Assembly: GCF_005116575.1 (NCBI RefSeq)
Contig: NZ_SWCN01000021.1
Span: 32,416-96,415, forward strand
Length of the DNA: 64,000 nt
Origin: Desulforhopalus sp. IMCC35007
GTDB lineage: Bacteria; Desulfobacterota; Desulfobulbia; Desulfobulbales; Desulfocapsaceae
Direction: 5' to 3'
Under the pieces are notes generated by a model. The model worked only from the letters and a program-made list of their open reading frames with translations. It had not been told where the DNA came from and made no database searches. The position numbers were made by a program, and so were the translations under genes. Shown here one piece after another: positions 43,447 through 52,459 of the stretch (positions are counted from its first letter, which is position 1; every line of letters begins with the position of its first letter).

Positions 43447-44475
43447 ATGATCACTCGGCTCTGTTGGTCCATTGGGCTAGGCATCCTGTTGCTGTCTTCG
43501 GTTTCGCTGTTGGCGGCTCCTGTTCCGGATAAAAAGCCAGAAAACTGGGGGGCAGAGCAGGGAGACGACCTCCCTCTATTAGCTGCAGAAAACGAGCAGC
43601 TTGTAGATAATGCCCAGATTCAGGCCACCGAGTTTTTATACCAGACGGCTGAGTGGATTGATTCGTTCTTTGATGATGGCCGTTTTTCAGCAGAAGACAA
43701 TGAGAGTAGGGCAACCCTGAAACTTTCCATGGGCTACTCGGAAAATGATAACTTTGAGATAAAGCCGCGCCTTGACGTACGTCTTAAGTTGCCAAAACTT
43801 TCCAGTCGTACCCAACTTATAATTGAAGCAGCGGAAGATACAGATTTCAACATAGATGATAGCCCGGTCGATGATTATCCACAGCATGAAGATTCTGAGA
43901 ACAGCCAGTTGCAGGCTGCACTCAGGTTTTTTCTCAAAGAAAGTGATACCTATAACTTCTCTTTCGATGCAGGTGGCTCGTGGGATTATCTCTACGGCAG
44001 TTTCAGGGCCCGTGCCATTCAGGATTTTGATGACTGGCTTGGACGTTTTACCAACAGATTGCGCTGGTATACCGATGATGGTTGGGAGAATCGGGTAACG
44101 TATGATCTAGAATCTCAGTTCACTGACGAGTTATTTTTCCGAGCCACAACGAGCCTGAATTATTATGAGACCAGGGACGGTTTTCCTCATTCCCAGACAT
44201 TTCGTCTCTATCAGGTGTTAAACTCGATTCGTGCTCTCTCCTACGAAACTGGAATCTATTTTGATACCGAGCCCAGCTATAAGATGTCTGATCTTCGATT
44301 TATCGTAAGATATCGCCAACGTTTTTACCGCGATTGGCTTATTCTGGAAATTTCTCCTCAGTTAAACTTTCCAGAAGACCATGACCGTGAAGCGAACCCT
44401 GGCATTATTTTCAAACTCGAGGCATCATTTGGCAATAATGCCAATGAAGAGGGATATAAAAAGATCTTTAAATGA
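43447..44475 (+). CDS. Uncharacterised secreted protein, probable outer-membrane beta-barrel
   Basis: 342 aa, not recognised as a named family. A signal peptide (about 1-24, cleavage near LAA-PVP) precedes an acidic segment and a long region of alternating amphipathic strands from about residue 85 to the end (KLSMGYSENDNFEIKPRLDVRLKL, shortened here to SMGYSENDNFEIKP; later FRATTSLNYYETRDGF, FIVRYRQRFYRDWLILEI). This pattern, rich in aromatic and charged residues, suits an outer-membrane barrel. It does not end in the usual aromatic residue but in Lys. GAGGGG precedes the ATG. It converges on a lipoprotein gene 58 bases away. Confidence 0.8.
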   Translation: MITRLCWSIGLGILLLSSVSLLAAPVPDKKPENWGAEQGDDLPLLAAENEQLVDNAQIQATEFLYQTAEWIDSFFDDGRFSAEDNESRATLKLSMGYSENDNFEIKPRLDVRLKLPKLSSRTQLIIEAAEDTDFNIDDSPVDDYPQHEDSENSQLQAALRFFLKESDTYNFSFDAGGSWDYLYGSFRARAIQDFDDWLGRFTNRLRWYTDDGWENRVTYDLESQFTDELFFRATTSLNYYETRDGFPHSQTFRLYQVLNSIRALSYETGIYFDTEPSYKMSDLRFIVRYRQRFYRDWLILEISPQLNFPEDHDREANPGIIFKLEASFGNNANEEGYKKIFK

Positions 44476-44533
44476 CCTGATACGTTTTCCGCGCAGACTT
44501 CACCTGTTTGTGGATCTGATAGAGAAAGCCGGG

Positions 44534-45508
44534 CTAAAGTTTCCAGCCCCAGTAATGAAGAAATCCGGGGAAATCTTTCAGATCTGAATTTTTCCTCTGC
44601 CAGAATTTCAGGCTGGTGTAGAAGGGAAGCTGGGTTGTATCGCTGTTGCCATAGGCTTTGTCTTCGCCCACATGCCAGTCCAGGGCCCACCAGCTGATGA
44701 GCAGTCTTTCCAGGATCTTCCGGTTATTTTTTACGTAGCCTTTTCTGCTCCCGGCTTCTTCAAAAAATGAAACCAGCTCATTTTGGTAGGGGAGCTTGTG
44801 TAAATGTTCCATAGGCTGGGTGTCCATCTGAAAATAGAGCGGAGGTGCGAGGGTATCAAGAGAGCCTGGCGGGTTCTGGGAGATGGCACTGATTCGATGG
44901 GTCCCGTCTTCAATGGTGAAATAGTAAGGTTTGTATGGCAGTCCTTCCAGTTTGCTTGGAAGAGTGTAGCCGAAAACAGATTGGTTTTTTGGGGGCCAGT
45001 TGGCAGGGTAGGTCTTTTCAGACAACTTGGAGGTCGGAAAAAAAGCAAGATAGCAGCCGCAGGTGTGTACGGTTGTGATAAGAACGAGATCACTTTCCTG
45101 GTCCAAGGTGTAAATAATGAGAAGCCCCGGGTTGTTACCGGCAGTGAGGTTAAGACTACAGAGCCCGAAAGGTACTTTTTGAAAATGTATACGGTAGACA
45201 AGGTTTGTGTATTTGTTTTCCGGGGTTTCAAAGCGGCTGGTTTCAAAATAAAGGGTTGCCGTCTCGCTGTTGACCCTGGCGGTTGGCTGGCCTTTTTCCG
45301 CAACTATTTCAGGCGTGCCAATTTTGTTGTACTCTTTAGTGGCGGCCCGGACATAAAAATAAGGCAGTAGTGAGCTTGCAAGCTGAGGGGTGGGGGCTGT
45401 GGGAGAGAATGTTCCGGCCTGGTCTGTTAATTGATATGTGCTGCAACAACTGCTAAAACAAAAAGGCAGGGTGAGAATCAAAAGCCAGAGCAGAAAAGGT
45501 TGTTTCAT
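44534..45508 (-). CDS. Uncharacterised lipoprotein
   Basis: 324 aa, no family recognised. A hydrophobic leader MKQPFLLWLLILTLPFCFSS ends in a lipobox-like FSSC, so the protein is probably lipid-anchored. The mature part has a strand-rich N-terminal half with IHFQKVPFGLCSL and a C-terminal helical part rich in Trp and aromatic residues (SWWALDWHVGEDKAYG; FLHYWGWKL). No catalytic motif is evident. It lies downstream of and converges with the barrel-like gene at 43447; the two could act at the same membrane, but nothing proves it. Confidence 0.8.
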   Translation of the reverse strand: MKQPFLLWLLILTLPFCFSSCCSTYQLTDQAGTFSPTAPTPQLASSLLPYFYVRAATKEYNKIGTPEIVAEKGQPTARVNSETATLYFETSRFETPENKYTNLVYRIHFQKVPFGLCSLNLTAGNNPGLLIIYTLDQESDLVLITTVHTCGCYLAFFPTSKLSEKTYPANWPPKNQSVFGYTLPSKLEGLPYKPYYFTIEDGTHRISAISQNPPGSLDTLAPPLYFQMDTQPMEHLHKLPYQNELVSFFEEAGSRKGYVKNNRKILERLLISWWALDWHVGEDKAYGNSDTTQLPFYTSLKFWQRKNSDLKDFPGFLHYWGWKL

Positions 45509-45587
45509 GGCAAGCCCTTACCTGGCACGAATAAACCAGAAGAGATGAACCGGCTACAGACCCGCAGGTATGTAGCCGGGTGATTAC

Positions 45588-46109
45588 TTAAATATCCATA
45601 TTTGCTGGCTCATAGTACTCTTTCGGGTGCTTGCAGCTTGGACATTTTGGTGGAGGCTCAGTGCCGGTATATTTGTAACCACACAGTGAGCATTTCCATT
45701 TGATTGGCTCTTTACGGGTAAAAACAGTGCCGTTTTGTACCATTTCGAGGAGTTTTTTGTATCTTTCCCGGTGCTCTGCTTCAATTTTACCGATCTGGGT
45801 GAACAGCATGGCTGCTTCCATATTACCTTCTTCTTCGGCTTCTTTGGCAAAGGTGGGGTACATGGAAGTTGTTTCGTAATTTTCCCCGTCCATTGCTTCT
45901 TTCAGGTTTGCAGCGGTGTCACCAATTCCACCCAACATCTTGAAGTGGTCATTTGCGTGGCGCATCTCATTCATTGCAGTTTCTTCAAAGATATTTGCAA
46001 TATAATGGTATCCTTCTTTGCGTGCGACTTTAGCAAAAAAAGTATACATGTTGCGGGCCTGGGATTCGCCTGCGAATGCCGCCTTAAGGTTTTCAGTGGT
46101 TTTGCTCAT
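45588..46109 (-). CDS. rbr: Rubrerythrin
   Basis: Non-haem diiron peroxidase protecting anaerobes from hydrogen peroxide. 173 aa from the ATG at 46109, which is placed correctly behind GGAG (an ATG at 46121 is not). The four-helix ferritin-like domain has the iron ligands in FAGESQARNMY, EETAMNEMRHA, EEGNMEAAMLF and EAEHRERY (two Ex2H-type motifs). A C-terminal rubredoxin domain has CSLCGY and CPSCKH. It is transcribed alone, divergent from the EF-G gene, with a Fur-box-like palindrome upstream. Confidence 0.97.
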   Translation of the reverse strand: MSKTTENLKAAFAGESQARNMYTFFAKVARKEGYHYIANIFEETAMNEMRHANDHFKMLGGIGDTAANLKEAMDGENYETTSMYPTFAKEAEEEGNMEAAMLFTQIGKIEAEHRERYKKLLEMVQNGTVFTRKEPIKWKCSLCGYKYTGTEPPPKCPSCKHPKEYYEPANMDI

Positions 46110-46173
46110 GTAATTCTCCATGCATCTAGGATTTGTAAGAATGCCTACAATGTAACAATAGGCGCTATTAATA

Positions 46174-46192
46174 AAGAATGATTATCATTAAC
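46174..46192 (-). promoter_or_regulatory. Fur-box-like operator upstream of rubrerythrin
   Basis: The 19-mer at 46174-46192 has the core AATGATTATCATT (46177-46189), which matches the central 13 bases of the Fur consensus GATAATGATWATCATTATC exactly; the outer three bases on each side match less well. It is 65-83 bases upstream of the rubrerythrin start, a suitable operator position. It suggests iron or peroxide control by a Fur or PerR-type protein. Confidence 0.65.
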
Positions 46193-46556
46193 ACAACTAG
46201 GGATACTCTGTCAATTGGATTTTCCATCTTAGCATAATTGAAAACAATTTCCTTTTCGATAAAAGTTATTTCACCGTTGAGCACCTGGATAACACAGTGA
46301 GCCTATACAGAGAAGTTCTTGGGATCCTGCTGGGAAAATAATGAAGGAAGAAACGAAAAAATAATAGCTTAGACGAGAAAAATGACATTTTTATATATTT
46401 TTGTGTGGATTTATTGTCGATTCCAGTTTACTATACGCTGTTGTTCAGATTATTTTTCGGGTGTACGGTGAGTTCGCCTTCACTTGATGTGATATCGTTG
46501 AGGTCTTTTCAGAATAACCTGCGTATAACGTGTTGATATCACGAATGAGTCAGTTG
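46193..46556. other. Divergent intergenic region between rubrerythrin and EF-G
   Basis: About 360 AT-rich bases without a convincing protein gene or tRNA. It must contain the rubrerythrin promoter near the Fur-like box and the EF-G promoter further right. Sequences such as TATACG (46432-46437) and TATAAC (46524-46529) could be -10 boxes, but neither has a well-spaced -35 box. Confidence 0.4.
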
Positions 46557-46595
46557 AGTAAGGGGCTGCAGCATGCTGTGGCTCCTTACTTTTTT
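46557..46595 (+). terminator. Terminator-like hairpin in the EF-G leader
   Basis: AGTAAGGGGC (46557-46566) pairs with GCTCCTTACT (46581-46590) with one G-U pair. The loop contains the self-complementary CAGCATGCTG. The stem runs straight into TTTTTT (46590-46595). No + strand gene ends upstream, so this is either an attenuator in the leader of the EF-G gene, 69 bases before its start, or the end of a small unannotated RNA. Confidence 0.75.
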
Positions 46596-46663
46596 ATTTT
46601 CACGAAGCTTGCACAAGCTAGGCCGGGAGCAACCGGTTGGCAACGTTGTAGAGGACAGCAGCC

Positions 46664-48745
46664 ATGAACACGGATTTATCAAAAGTAAGAAATATAGGTA
46701 TCAGTGCCCATATCGACTCGGGAAAGACTACTTTGACCGAGCGTATCCTGTACTACACCAAAAGAATCCACGCTATTCATGAAGTGCGTGGCAAAGATGG
46801 TGTCGGTGCGAAAATGGATTCCATGGAACTTGAAAAAGAACGTGGTATTACTATCCAGTCAGCCGCAACCTACTGCTCCTGGAACGGTATTGATATCAAT
46901 ATCATTGATACGCCCGGCCACGTAGATTTCACGGTTGAGGTAGAGCGCGCACTGAGGGTACTCGATGGTGCCGTTCTAGTTCTCTGTTCTGTAGGTGGTG
47001 TTCAGTCACAATCTATTACAGTGAACAGGCAGATGACCAGGTACAACGTTCCGCGTGTCGCTTTCATCAACAAGTGTGACCGTACCGGGGCCAATCCTGC
47101 AAAGGTTACAGGACAATTAAGAGACAAACTTGGTTTGAATGCACACATGATGCAGATGCCGATCGGTCTCGAAAATGATCTGAAAGGTGTTGTTGATCTC
47201 ATCACCATGAAAGCCGTCTACTTTGAAGGTGAAAATGGAGACGATATCCGCATTGCTGATATCCCGGCTGATATGCAGGATGAGGCAGCTGAAAAACGTG
47301 AAGCCCTCGTTGAGGAAGTCTCAATGTATTCAGAGGAGCTCATGGAGGCTCTTTTAGAAGAAGGTGATATCGATAATCAGCTTATCTATGATGCCGTTCG
47401 TAAGGGAACCCTTAGCCTTGAGTTCACTCCTGTCTTTGTTGGTTCAGCCTACAAGAACAAAGGTGTTCAGTCATTGCTTGACGCGGTTGAACAATACCTG
47501 CCTTGTCCCACAGATGTAACGAATATGGCATTGGATCTAAAAAATGAAGAGAGTGAATTTGCGGTCACCAATGACCCTAAAGATCCTCTTATCATGCTCG
47601 CCTTCAAACTCGAAGACGGTCGTTATGGTCAGCTTACCTATGTGCGTACCTATCAGGGACATCTCAATAAGGGTGATACTGTCTACAATAGCCGTACCGG
47701 CAAAAAGGTGAAAATTGGCCGTCTCTGTCGTATGCATTCCAATGAAATGGAAGAGATTGAAAACTGTGGGTCCGGCGATATCGTCGCGCTTTTCGGAGTC
47801 GACTGCGCCTCAGGTGATACCTTTACCACCGATGAGATATCCTGCTCCATGACATCAATGCATATTCCCGAGCCTGTTATCTCCCTTGCGGTTATTCCAA
47901 CAGATAACAAAGCCCAGATAAACATGTCCAAGGCGCTGAATCGTTTCACCAAGGAAGATCCAACCTTTAAGACCTTTGTTGATCATGAGACTGGAGAAAC
48001 CATTATATCCGGTATGGGTGAGCTGCACCTTGAGGTCTATATCGAGCGGATGAAACGTGAATATGGTGCCTCGGTAGAAGTTGGTGCTCCACAGGTTGCG
48101 TACAGAGAAACCATTTCTGAGCGTGCTGATTTTAACTATACCCATAAAAAACAAACGGGTGGTTCCGGTCAGTACGGTCGTGTTGCCGGTTTCCTTGAGC
48201 CTATCGAAGAAGAATACGAATTTGTTGACAGTATTGTCGGTGGTGTTATTCCCCGTGAATTCATCGGTTCCTGTGATAAAGGCTTTAAAAAGAGTCTTGA
48301 GAAGGGTTCACTCTGTGGCGCTCCAATCACTGGTGTACGATGTACCATTAACGATGGAGCCTACCATGCGGTGGATTCATCTGACGTGGCCTTTCAGCTT
48401 GCTTCCGTTGGTGCGTTTAAAGAAGGCTACCTCAAGGCAAAACCTGTGATCATGGAACCAATCATGAAAGTTGCCGTTGAAGGACCTTCAGAGTTCCAGG
48501 GTGCAATTATGGGCTCAGTCAACCAGCGTCGCGGTATGATCATTGGTAGTACTGAGGAAGGTAATTATTCAGTCATTGAAGCAGAAGTACCTCTTTCAGA
48601 GATGTTTGGGTATTCGACGACTCTACGCTCCCTTACTCAGGGTAAAGCAGAATTTACCATGGAGTTCTCCTCTTATAAGCCAGTGCCTAAGAGTGTAAGC
48701 GAAGAACTCATCAAAGCCTATCAGGACGAGCGTAAGAACGCTTGA
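46664..48745 (+). CDS. Elongation factor G, mitochondrial-type (spdEFG1)
   Basis: GTPase that moves tRNAs and mRNA through the ribosome. 693 aa with all five domains. GTP-binding motifs are AHIDSGKTT (15-23), RGIT in domain I switch 1, DTPGH and [21 protein letters not shown] and [19 protein letters not shown] replace the AHIDAGKTTTTERILFYTG-type text of ordinary bacterial EF-G and match the spirochaete/planctomycete/deltaproteobacterial spdEFG1 group, which is the relative of mitochondrial EF-G1. It stands alone, outside a str operon. The recycling partner spdEFG2 would be elsewhere. It is followed by a RecA-like ATPase gene. Confidence 0.93.
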   Translation: MNTDLSKVRNIGISAHIDSGKTTLTERILYYTKRIHAIHEVRGKDGVGAKMDSMELEKERGITIQSAATYCSWNGIDINIIDTPGHVDFTVEVERALRVLDGAVLVLCSVGGVQSQSITVNRQMTRYNVPRVAFINKCDRTGANPAKVTGQLRDKLGLNAHMMQMPIGLENDLKGVVDLITMKAVYFEGENGDDIRIADIPADMQDEAAEKREALVEEVSMYSEELMEALLEEGDIDNQLIYDAVRKGTLSLEFTPVFVGSAYKNKGVQSLLDAVEQYLPCPTDVTNMALDLKNEESEFAVTNDPKDPLIMLAFKLEDGRYGQLTYVRTYQGHLNKGDTVYNSRTGKKVKIGRLCRMHSNEMEEIENCGSGDIVALFGVDCASGDTFTTDEISCSMTSMHIPEPVISLAVIPTDNKAQINMSKALNRFTKEDPTFKTFVDHETGETIISGMGELHLEVYIERMKREYGASVEVGAPQVAYRETISERADFNYTHKKQTGGSGQYGRVAGFLEPIEEEYEFVDSIVGGVIPREFIGSCDKGFKKSLEKGSLCGAPITGVRCTINDGAYHAVDSSDVAFQLASVGAFKEGYLKAKPVIMEPIMKVAVEGPSEFQGAIMGSVNQRRGMIIGSTEEGNYSVIEAEVPLSEMFGYSTTLRSLTQGKAEFTMEFSSYKPVPKSVSEELIKAYQDERKNA

Positions 48746-48855
48746 TATTCTAAACGGTAAAGGCTAAAACAGAAAGAAGTCCTTGATAACACAAAGCGAC
48801 TTCTCGTCGATGCTAGGTAACGATCATTTAAGGAATATAAAAGAGGTGAACTGCC

Positions 48856-49548
48856 ATGGAAAATGATTTGGTTGTAAATAACTCACTCCGGGCTCTAGGG
48901 TTAGAAAATAGCTCAGCAGAAGGAAAACAGTCCATGGGACTGGTGATGGCGAGAGCCGGTCTTGGTAAAACTGCTATCCTTGTCCAGTTTGCATTGGATT
49001 GCATGTTGCTTGGCAACAAGGTACTGCACGTTGCAATTGGTGAGGGTGTAGATAAGACAAGAGCCTGGTATGATGATATTCTTGCTGTTCTCACCGATGG
49101 TGAGAAAATAGAAACCATTCCTGAGATCATGCACAATCGTATGATTATGACGTTCAAAGAGAGTGGCTTTTCAAAAGCCCTGTTTGAAGAACGACTTGAA
49201 GATTTGGTGAAGCAGGGAATATACCAACCACAATGTCTTATTATAGATGGATACGATTTTGAGGGTAACACTAAGGAATCCCTGGAGGAATTCAAAGCTT
49301 TCATGCTTGAGCAGGGTTTGAAAATGATCTGGTTCTCGGCAGTAAGTCACCGTGGAGACGAGCGTGTTTCTGCGTCTGGTGTTCCTGCACCATGTCATGA
49401 CCTTGACAGCGTATTTGATACGGTTCTTCTCATTAACCCATCAAAAGATGAAATGAAACTTGATATCATCAAGTGCGATACTGGTTCCATTGATCCCGGT
49501 ACAACCCTGTTGTTAGATCCATCGACCATGCTTTTGAAAAAAGCATAA
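48856..49548 (+). CDS. Predicted P-loop ATPase, RecA/KaiC-like
   Basis: 230-aa cytoplasmic protein. Walker A is MARAGLGKTAI (about 31-41), a RAD55/KaiC-style P-loop lacking the first Gly. Walker B is CLIIDGYDF (about 127-135), followed by a sensor-like MIWFSAVSHRGDE. No exact family name is recognised. It starts 110 bases after the EF-G gene and ends at a strong terminator, so the two may share a transcript. AGAGGTG lies upstream of the ATG. It could take part in signalling or in ribosome-linked processes, but nothing in the sequence shows this. Confidence 0.82.
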   Translation: MENDLVVNNSLRALGLENSSAEGKQSMGLVMARAGLGKTAILVQFALDCMLLGNKVLHVAIGEGVDKTRAWYDDILAVLTDGEKIETIPEIMHNRMIMTFKESGFSKALFEERLEDLVKQGIYQPQCLIIDGYDFEGNTKESLEEFKAFMLEQGLKMIWFSAVSHRGDERVSASGVPAPCHDLDSVFDTVLLINPSKDEMKLDIIKCDTGSIDPGTTLLLDPSTMLLKKA

Positions 49549-49599
49549 CAAAGGTCGTTGTTATATCGGGCACCTGTTACAGGTTCCCCGACAGAGTAA

Positions 49600-49636
49600 A
49601 GGCGGGATGCTATTGCAGGCATCTCGCCTTTTTTTT
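49600..49636 (+). terminator. Intrinsic terminator after the RecA-like ATPase
   Basis: AGGCGGGATGC (49600-49610) pairs with GCATCTCGCCT (49619-49629) with one G-U pair and an 8-base loop, followed by T8 (49629-49636). It lies 52 bases after the stop at 49548 and probably ends the EF-G/ATPase transcript. Confidence 0.9.
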
Positions 49637-49756
49637 GTATTGGGGGGGCTGATGGGATGGAGAATTCGGTACCCTGAGGTTTTTGTGGCATGTTGAAGCC
49701 ATGATTGTACAAATAAAGTCAGTTGTGGCGAAGTTATTTTTTAAGGGAAAATTTCT

Positions 49757-50542
49757 ATGAGATTGAGACCATGTATAGATTTACACGCTGGGCTTGTAAA
49801 GCAGATTGTCGGTTCAACGCTTTGTGATGACAAGCCTGCTGCTGTGCAGACAAATTTTGTGGCCCAACATCCACCTTCCTGGTTTTCCTCTCTCTACAAA
49901 AAAGATAATCTGACTGGCGGGCATATCATCAAACTGGGGCCGGGTAATGATGAGGCAGCCATAGAGGCGCTTGCTGCCTGGCCCAAGGGGATGCAGCTTG
50001 GCGGTGGAGTAACAGCAGATAATGCCAGGTTCTGGCTTGAGCAGGGGGCATCCCATGTGATTGTTACCTCTTTTGTTTTTAAGGACGGTGCCATCAATAT
50101 GGCTCGACTCAGGAGACTTGTCGAGGCGGTTGGAAAGAAACGAATCGTTCTTGATCTTAGCTGCAGGAAAAAGGATAACGATTATTACATAGTAACTGAC
50201 CGTTGGCAAAAATTTACCCAGGTTAAAATTGATCGACAGGTTGTCGATGAGCTTGCCAATTATTGTGATGAGTTTTTGATCCATGCAGCAGACGTTGAAG
50301 GAAAATGTAACGGTATTGAGGAGGAGCTGGTGCGAAAACTCGGAGCCTGGGTGACGTTACCGACAACTTACGCAGGGGGCGTGCGGAATCTTTCCGATCT
50401 TCAGCTCATAAAAGATCTCGGAGCTGATCGGCTTGATGTCACCGTAGGAAGTGCTCTGGATATCTTTGGTGGAAATGAGCTGAGCTACCGTGATGCCGTA
50501 GATTTCTGCAGCAGACAGGAAAAGGAGGCTTTGAAAAGATAA
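49757..50542 (+). CDS. hisA: ProFAR isomerase HisA, eukaryote-like type
   Basis: Isomerises ProFAR to PRFAR in histidine biosynthesis. 261 aa, a TIM barrel. It follows the plant/yeast (HIS6) form rather than ordinary bacterial HisA: RPCIDLHAGLVKQIVGSTL, LTGGHIIKLGPGN, LQLGGGVTADN-like GGG turn, GASHVIVTSFVF, DLSCRKKDNDYYIVTDRWQKF (shortened: DLSCRKK, VTDRWQKF), YAGGVRNLSDL and DVTVGSALDIFGG. The catalytic Asp pair would be D8 and the Asp of the second half. It is not in a his operon here. AAGGGAAAA precedes the ATG. Confidence 0.93.
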   Translation: MRLRPCIDLHAGLVKQIVGSTLCDDKPAAVQTNFVAQHPPSWFSSLYKKDNLTGGHIIKLGPGNDEAAIEALAAWPKGMQLGGGVTADNARFWLEQGASHVIVTSFVFKDGAINMARLRRLVEAVGKKRIVLDLSCRKKDNDYYIVTDRWQKFTQVKIDRQVVDELANYCDEFLIHAADVEGKCNGIEEELVRKLGAWVTLPTTYAGGVRNLSDLQLIKDLGADRLDVTVGSALDIFGGNELSYRDAVDFCSRQEKEALKR

Positions 50543-50653
50543 TCTGTATTTCTCATGTGCGTTTTCTTGACCTCGGTCTTGGGATTCGATACAATAATTT
50601 GTCTTGAAGGAAAACTTGGTTTTTTTAACACATTGATTTTATAAATATTAATT

Positions 50654-51523
50654 ATGAGTATTGATCAAGATAAACAGCGTAGGGATATCGAGAAGTTTAT
50701 CAGCAAAATGCCCAGTTTATCCACGACAGTTGGTAAGGTTATGGAGATCTGTAGCCGAACGGACGCCTCTCCCAATGAACTCAACAAGGTCATCTCCCTT
50801 GATCCAGTGTTAACAGGGCAGGTCCTCAAACTTATTAATTCGGCCTATTATTCCCTCGTTAATAAAGTCACTTCGCTCACCCGGGCAATTACAATGCTCG
50901 GCATGAATACAGTGAAGAATATGGCGCTTAGTACCGCAATTATTCGTAGCGTAGCTGGGGCCAAAAAGTCCAAGGCATTGCCCACCAAGAAGTTCTGGGC
51001 CCATTCCATAGGTGCAGGAGTGAGTGCAAAGCTACTGGGGGAAGTTAAAGGCATTCCTGTAATGGAAAGGGAAGAACTCTTTCTGGCGGGGCTATTGCAT
51101 GATCTTGGTAAGGTCCCTTTCGGCGATGAGTACATAGAAGTCCTTAATATTGCAAAATATGAACAGCTTCCTCTTTGTCAGGTCGAGCTTGATGTTCTGG
51201 GTATTGACCACCAGGAGGTAGGGCTTATGATCGCAGAGAAATGGAAGCTCAATACTGTTATTACAACCTGTATTGGCAGCCATCATGAGATTAAAAATAT
51301 TCGGGGACAAGCTGCGGAATTACAGCAGCAGTTAGGGCTTGTGGCATTGGGAAATTTGTACGCCAATATCCTCGACCACGGATACGCGGGTAATCCGTTT
51401 CCCGATGAAGATGACGTTCACACCCTGCTTGGCATTACAGGGCTTACTATGGAAGAATTCTGCGGCATTGGCAACAGGGTTGTTGAAGAAATAGATAAAG
51501 CAAAGATATTTTTGCAAATATAA
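50654..51523 (+). CDS. HDOD domain protein
   Basis: 289-aa cytoplasmic signalling protein. HDOD is a catalytically degenerate relative of HD domains. Landmarks are FISKMPSLSTTVGKVMEI, SLDPVLTGQVLKLINSAYY (shortened: VLKLINSAYY), LTRAITMLGMNTVKNMAL, and LAGLLHDLGKVPFG, which keeps an HD pair. The second half has IGSHHEI. Such proteins act in signal transduction, and some regulate c-di-GMP or stress pathways; the target is unknown. No Shine-Dalgarno sequence is visible before the ATG. It precedes the MBL gene by 15 bases. Confidence 0.9.
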   Translation: MSIDQDKQRRDIEKFISKMPSLSTTVGKVMEICSRTDASPNELNKVISLDPVLTGQVLKLINSAYYSLVNKVTSLTRAITMLGMNTVKNMALSTAIIRSVAGAKKSKALPTKKFWAHSIGAGVSAKLLGEVKGIPVMEREELFLAGLLHDLGKVPFGDEYIEVLNIAKYEQLPLCQVELDVLGIDHQEVGLMIAEKWKLNTVITTCIGSHHEIKNIRGQAAELQQQLGLVALGNLYANILDHGYAGNPFPDEDDVHTLLGITGLTMEEFCGIGNRVVEEIDKAKIFLQI

Positions 51524-51538
51524 TACACTGGTGGTTGC

Positions 51539-52459
51539 ATGAAAGTTCGTTTCTGGGGGGTACGGGGGTCCATTCCGAGTCCGGGGCAGGTTACACAAAA
51601 ATACGGCGGAAATACGGCATGCACCGAGATCAGAGTAGGTGAAAAGGAGCGCCTTCTGATTATCGACGCTGGTTCAGGTATCCGAAATCTCGGTAATTAT
51701 ATAATGGGTAATGATCTGCCTAAAGGGCCGATCAGGGCGGAGATCTTTCTTTCTCATACCCATTGGGACCATATTATGGGTTATCCCTTTTTTACTCCGA
51801 TTTATATCCCCGGGTCGAAAATGAAGGTTTATGGGCCGGTTTCTTTTGAAGATGATCCCCTGGAAGAAGTTGTGGGTGGTCAGATGAAATACCGCTATTT
51901 TCCCGTCAACCTTGGAGAACTGGCTTCAGAGGTTGAGTATATTCGACTCAAAGAAGACCCGAGTATAGACCTTGGCGATGGCTTGAATCTGAAAACCAAG
52001 TTGCTGAATCATCCCATCACCTCCCTTGGATACAGGTTTGAATATGATTCCAAGGTAATCTGCACCTGTTATGATACTGAGCCTTTTCGTAATTTGTTTA
52101 TCACCGACCCTGAGCATCCTGATTATGACGAGGCTATGGCCTATGAAGGAGAGGAGGTAGCCAAAGAGCAGAATCAAGCCGTCGAGGACTTTTTCGCCGG
52201 GGCCGATCTTCTGATTTATGATGCACAGTATACCCTTGATGAATACCGGAACGGGAGGGTGAATTGGGGGCACACCTCAATGGAATATGCCGTTGAAGCG
52301 GCTAACCGTGCAGGGGTAAAAAAGCTTGCACTTTTCCATCATGATCCGGATCGCTCCGACAGTGAACTTGATGCCTTTAGTAAAATCTATTGTGAGCCAG
52401 GAAAGTATGGGGATACCGAGGTCTTTTTTGCTCAGGAAGGTGTCGAGATAATTTTATAA
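51539..52459 (+). CDS. Metallo-beta-lactamase-fold hydrolase
   Basis: 306 aa. Starts with the typical VRFWGVRGSIPSPG and keeps HTHWDHIMG (metal site), LNHPITSLGYR, the DAQYT Asp and FHHDPDRSD. The subgroup that begins F-W-G-V-R-G-S is often annotated as a phosphodiesterase-like or GAF-linked MBL protein. Substrate unknown. It is downstream of the HDOD gene and overlaps the 3' end of the convergent nuclease gene by 6 bases. Confidence 0.9.
   Translation: MKVRFWGVRGSIPSPGQVTQKYGGNTACTEIRVGEKERLLIIDAGSGIRNLGNYIMGNDLPKGPIRAEIFLSHTHWDHIMGYPFFTPIYIPGSKMKVYGPVSFEDDPLEEVVGGQMKYRYFPVNLGELASEVEYIRLKEDPSIDLGDGLNLKTKLLNHPITSLGYRFEYDSKVICTCYDTEPFRNLFITDPEHPDYDEAMAYEGEEVAKEQNQAVEDFFAGADLLIYDAQYTLDEYRNGRVNWGHTSMEYAVEAANRAGVKKLALFHHDPDRSDSELDAFSKIYCEPGKYGDTEVFFAQEGVEIIL

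Noticed and set aside
44804..45370. 188-codon + strand frame opposite the lipoprotein gene
   Set aside because: No ribosome site or family features; the lipoprotein on the minus strand has a signal peptide and lipobox.
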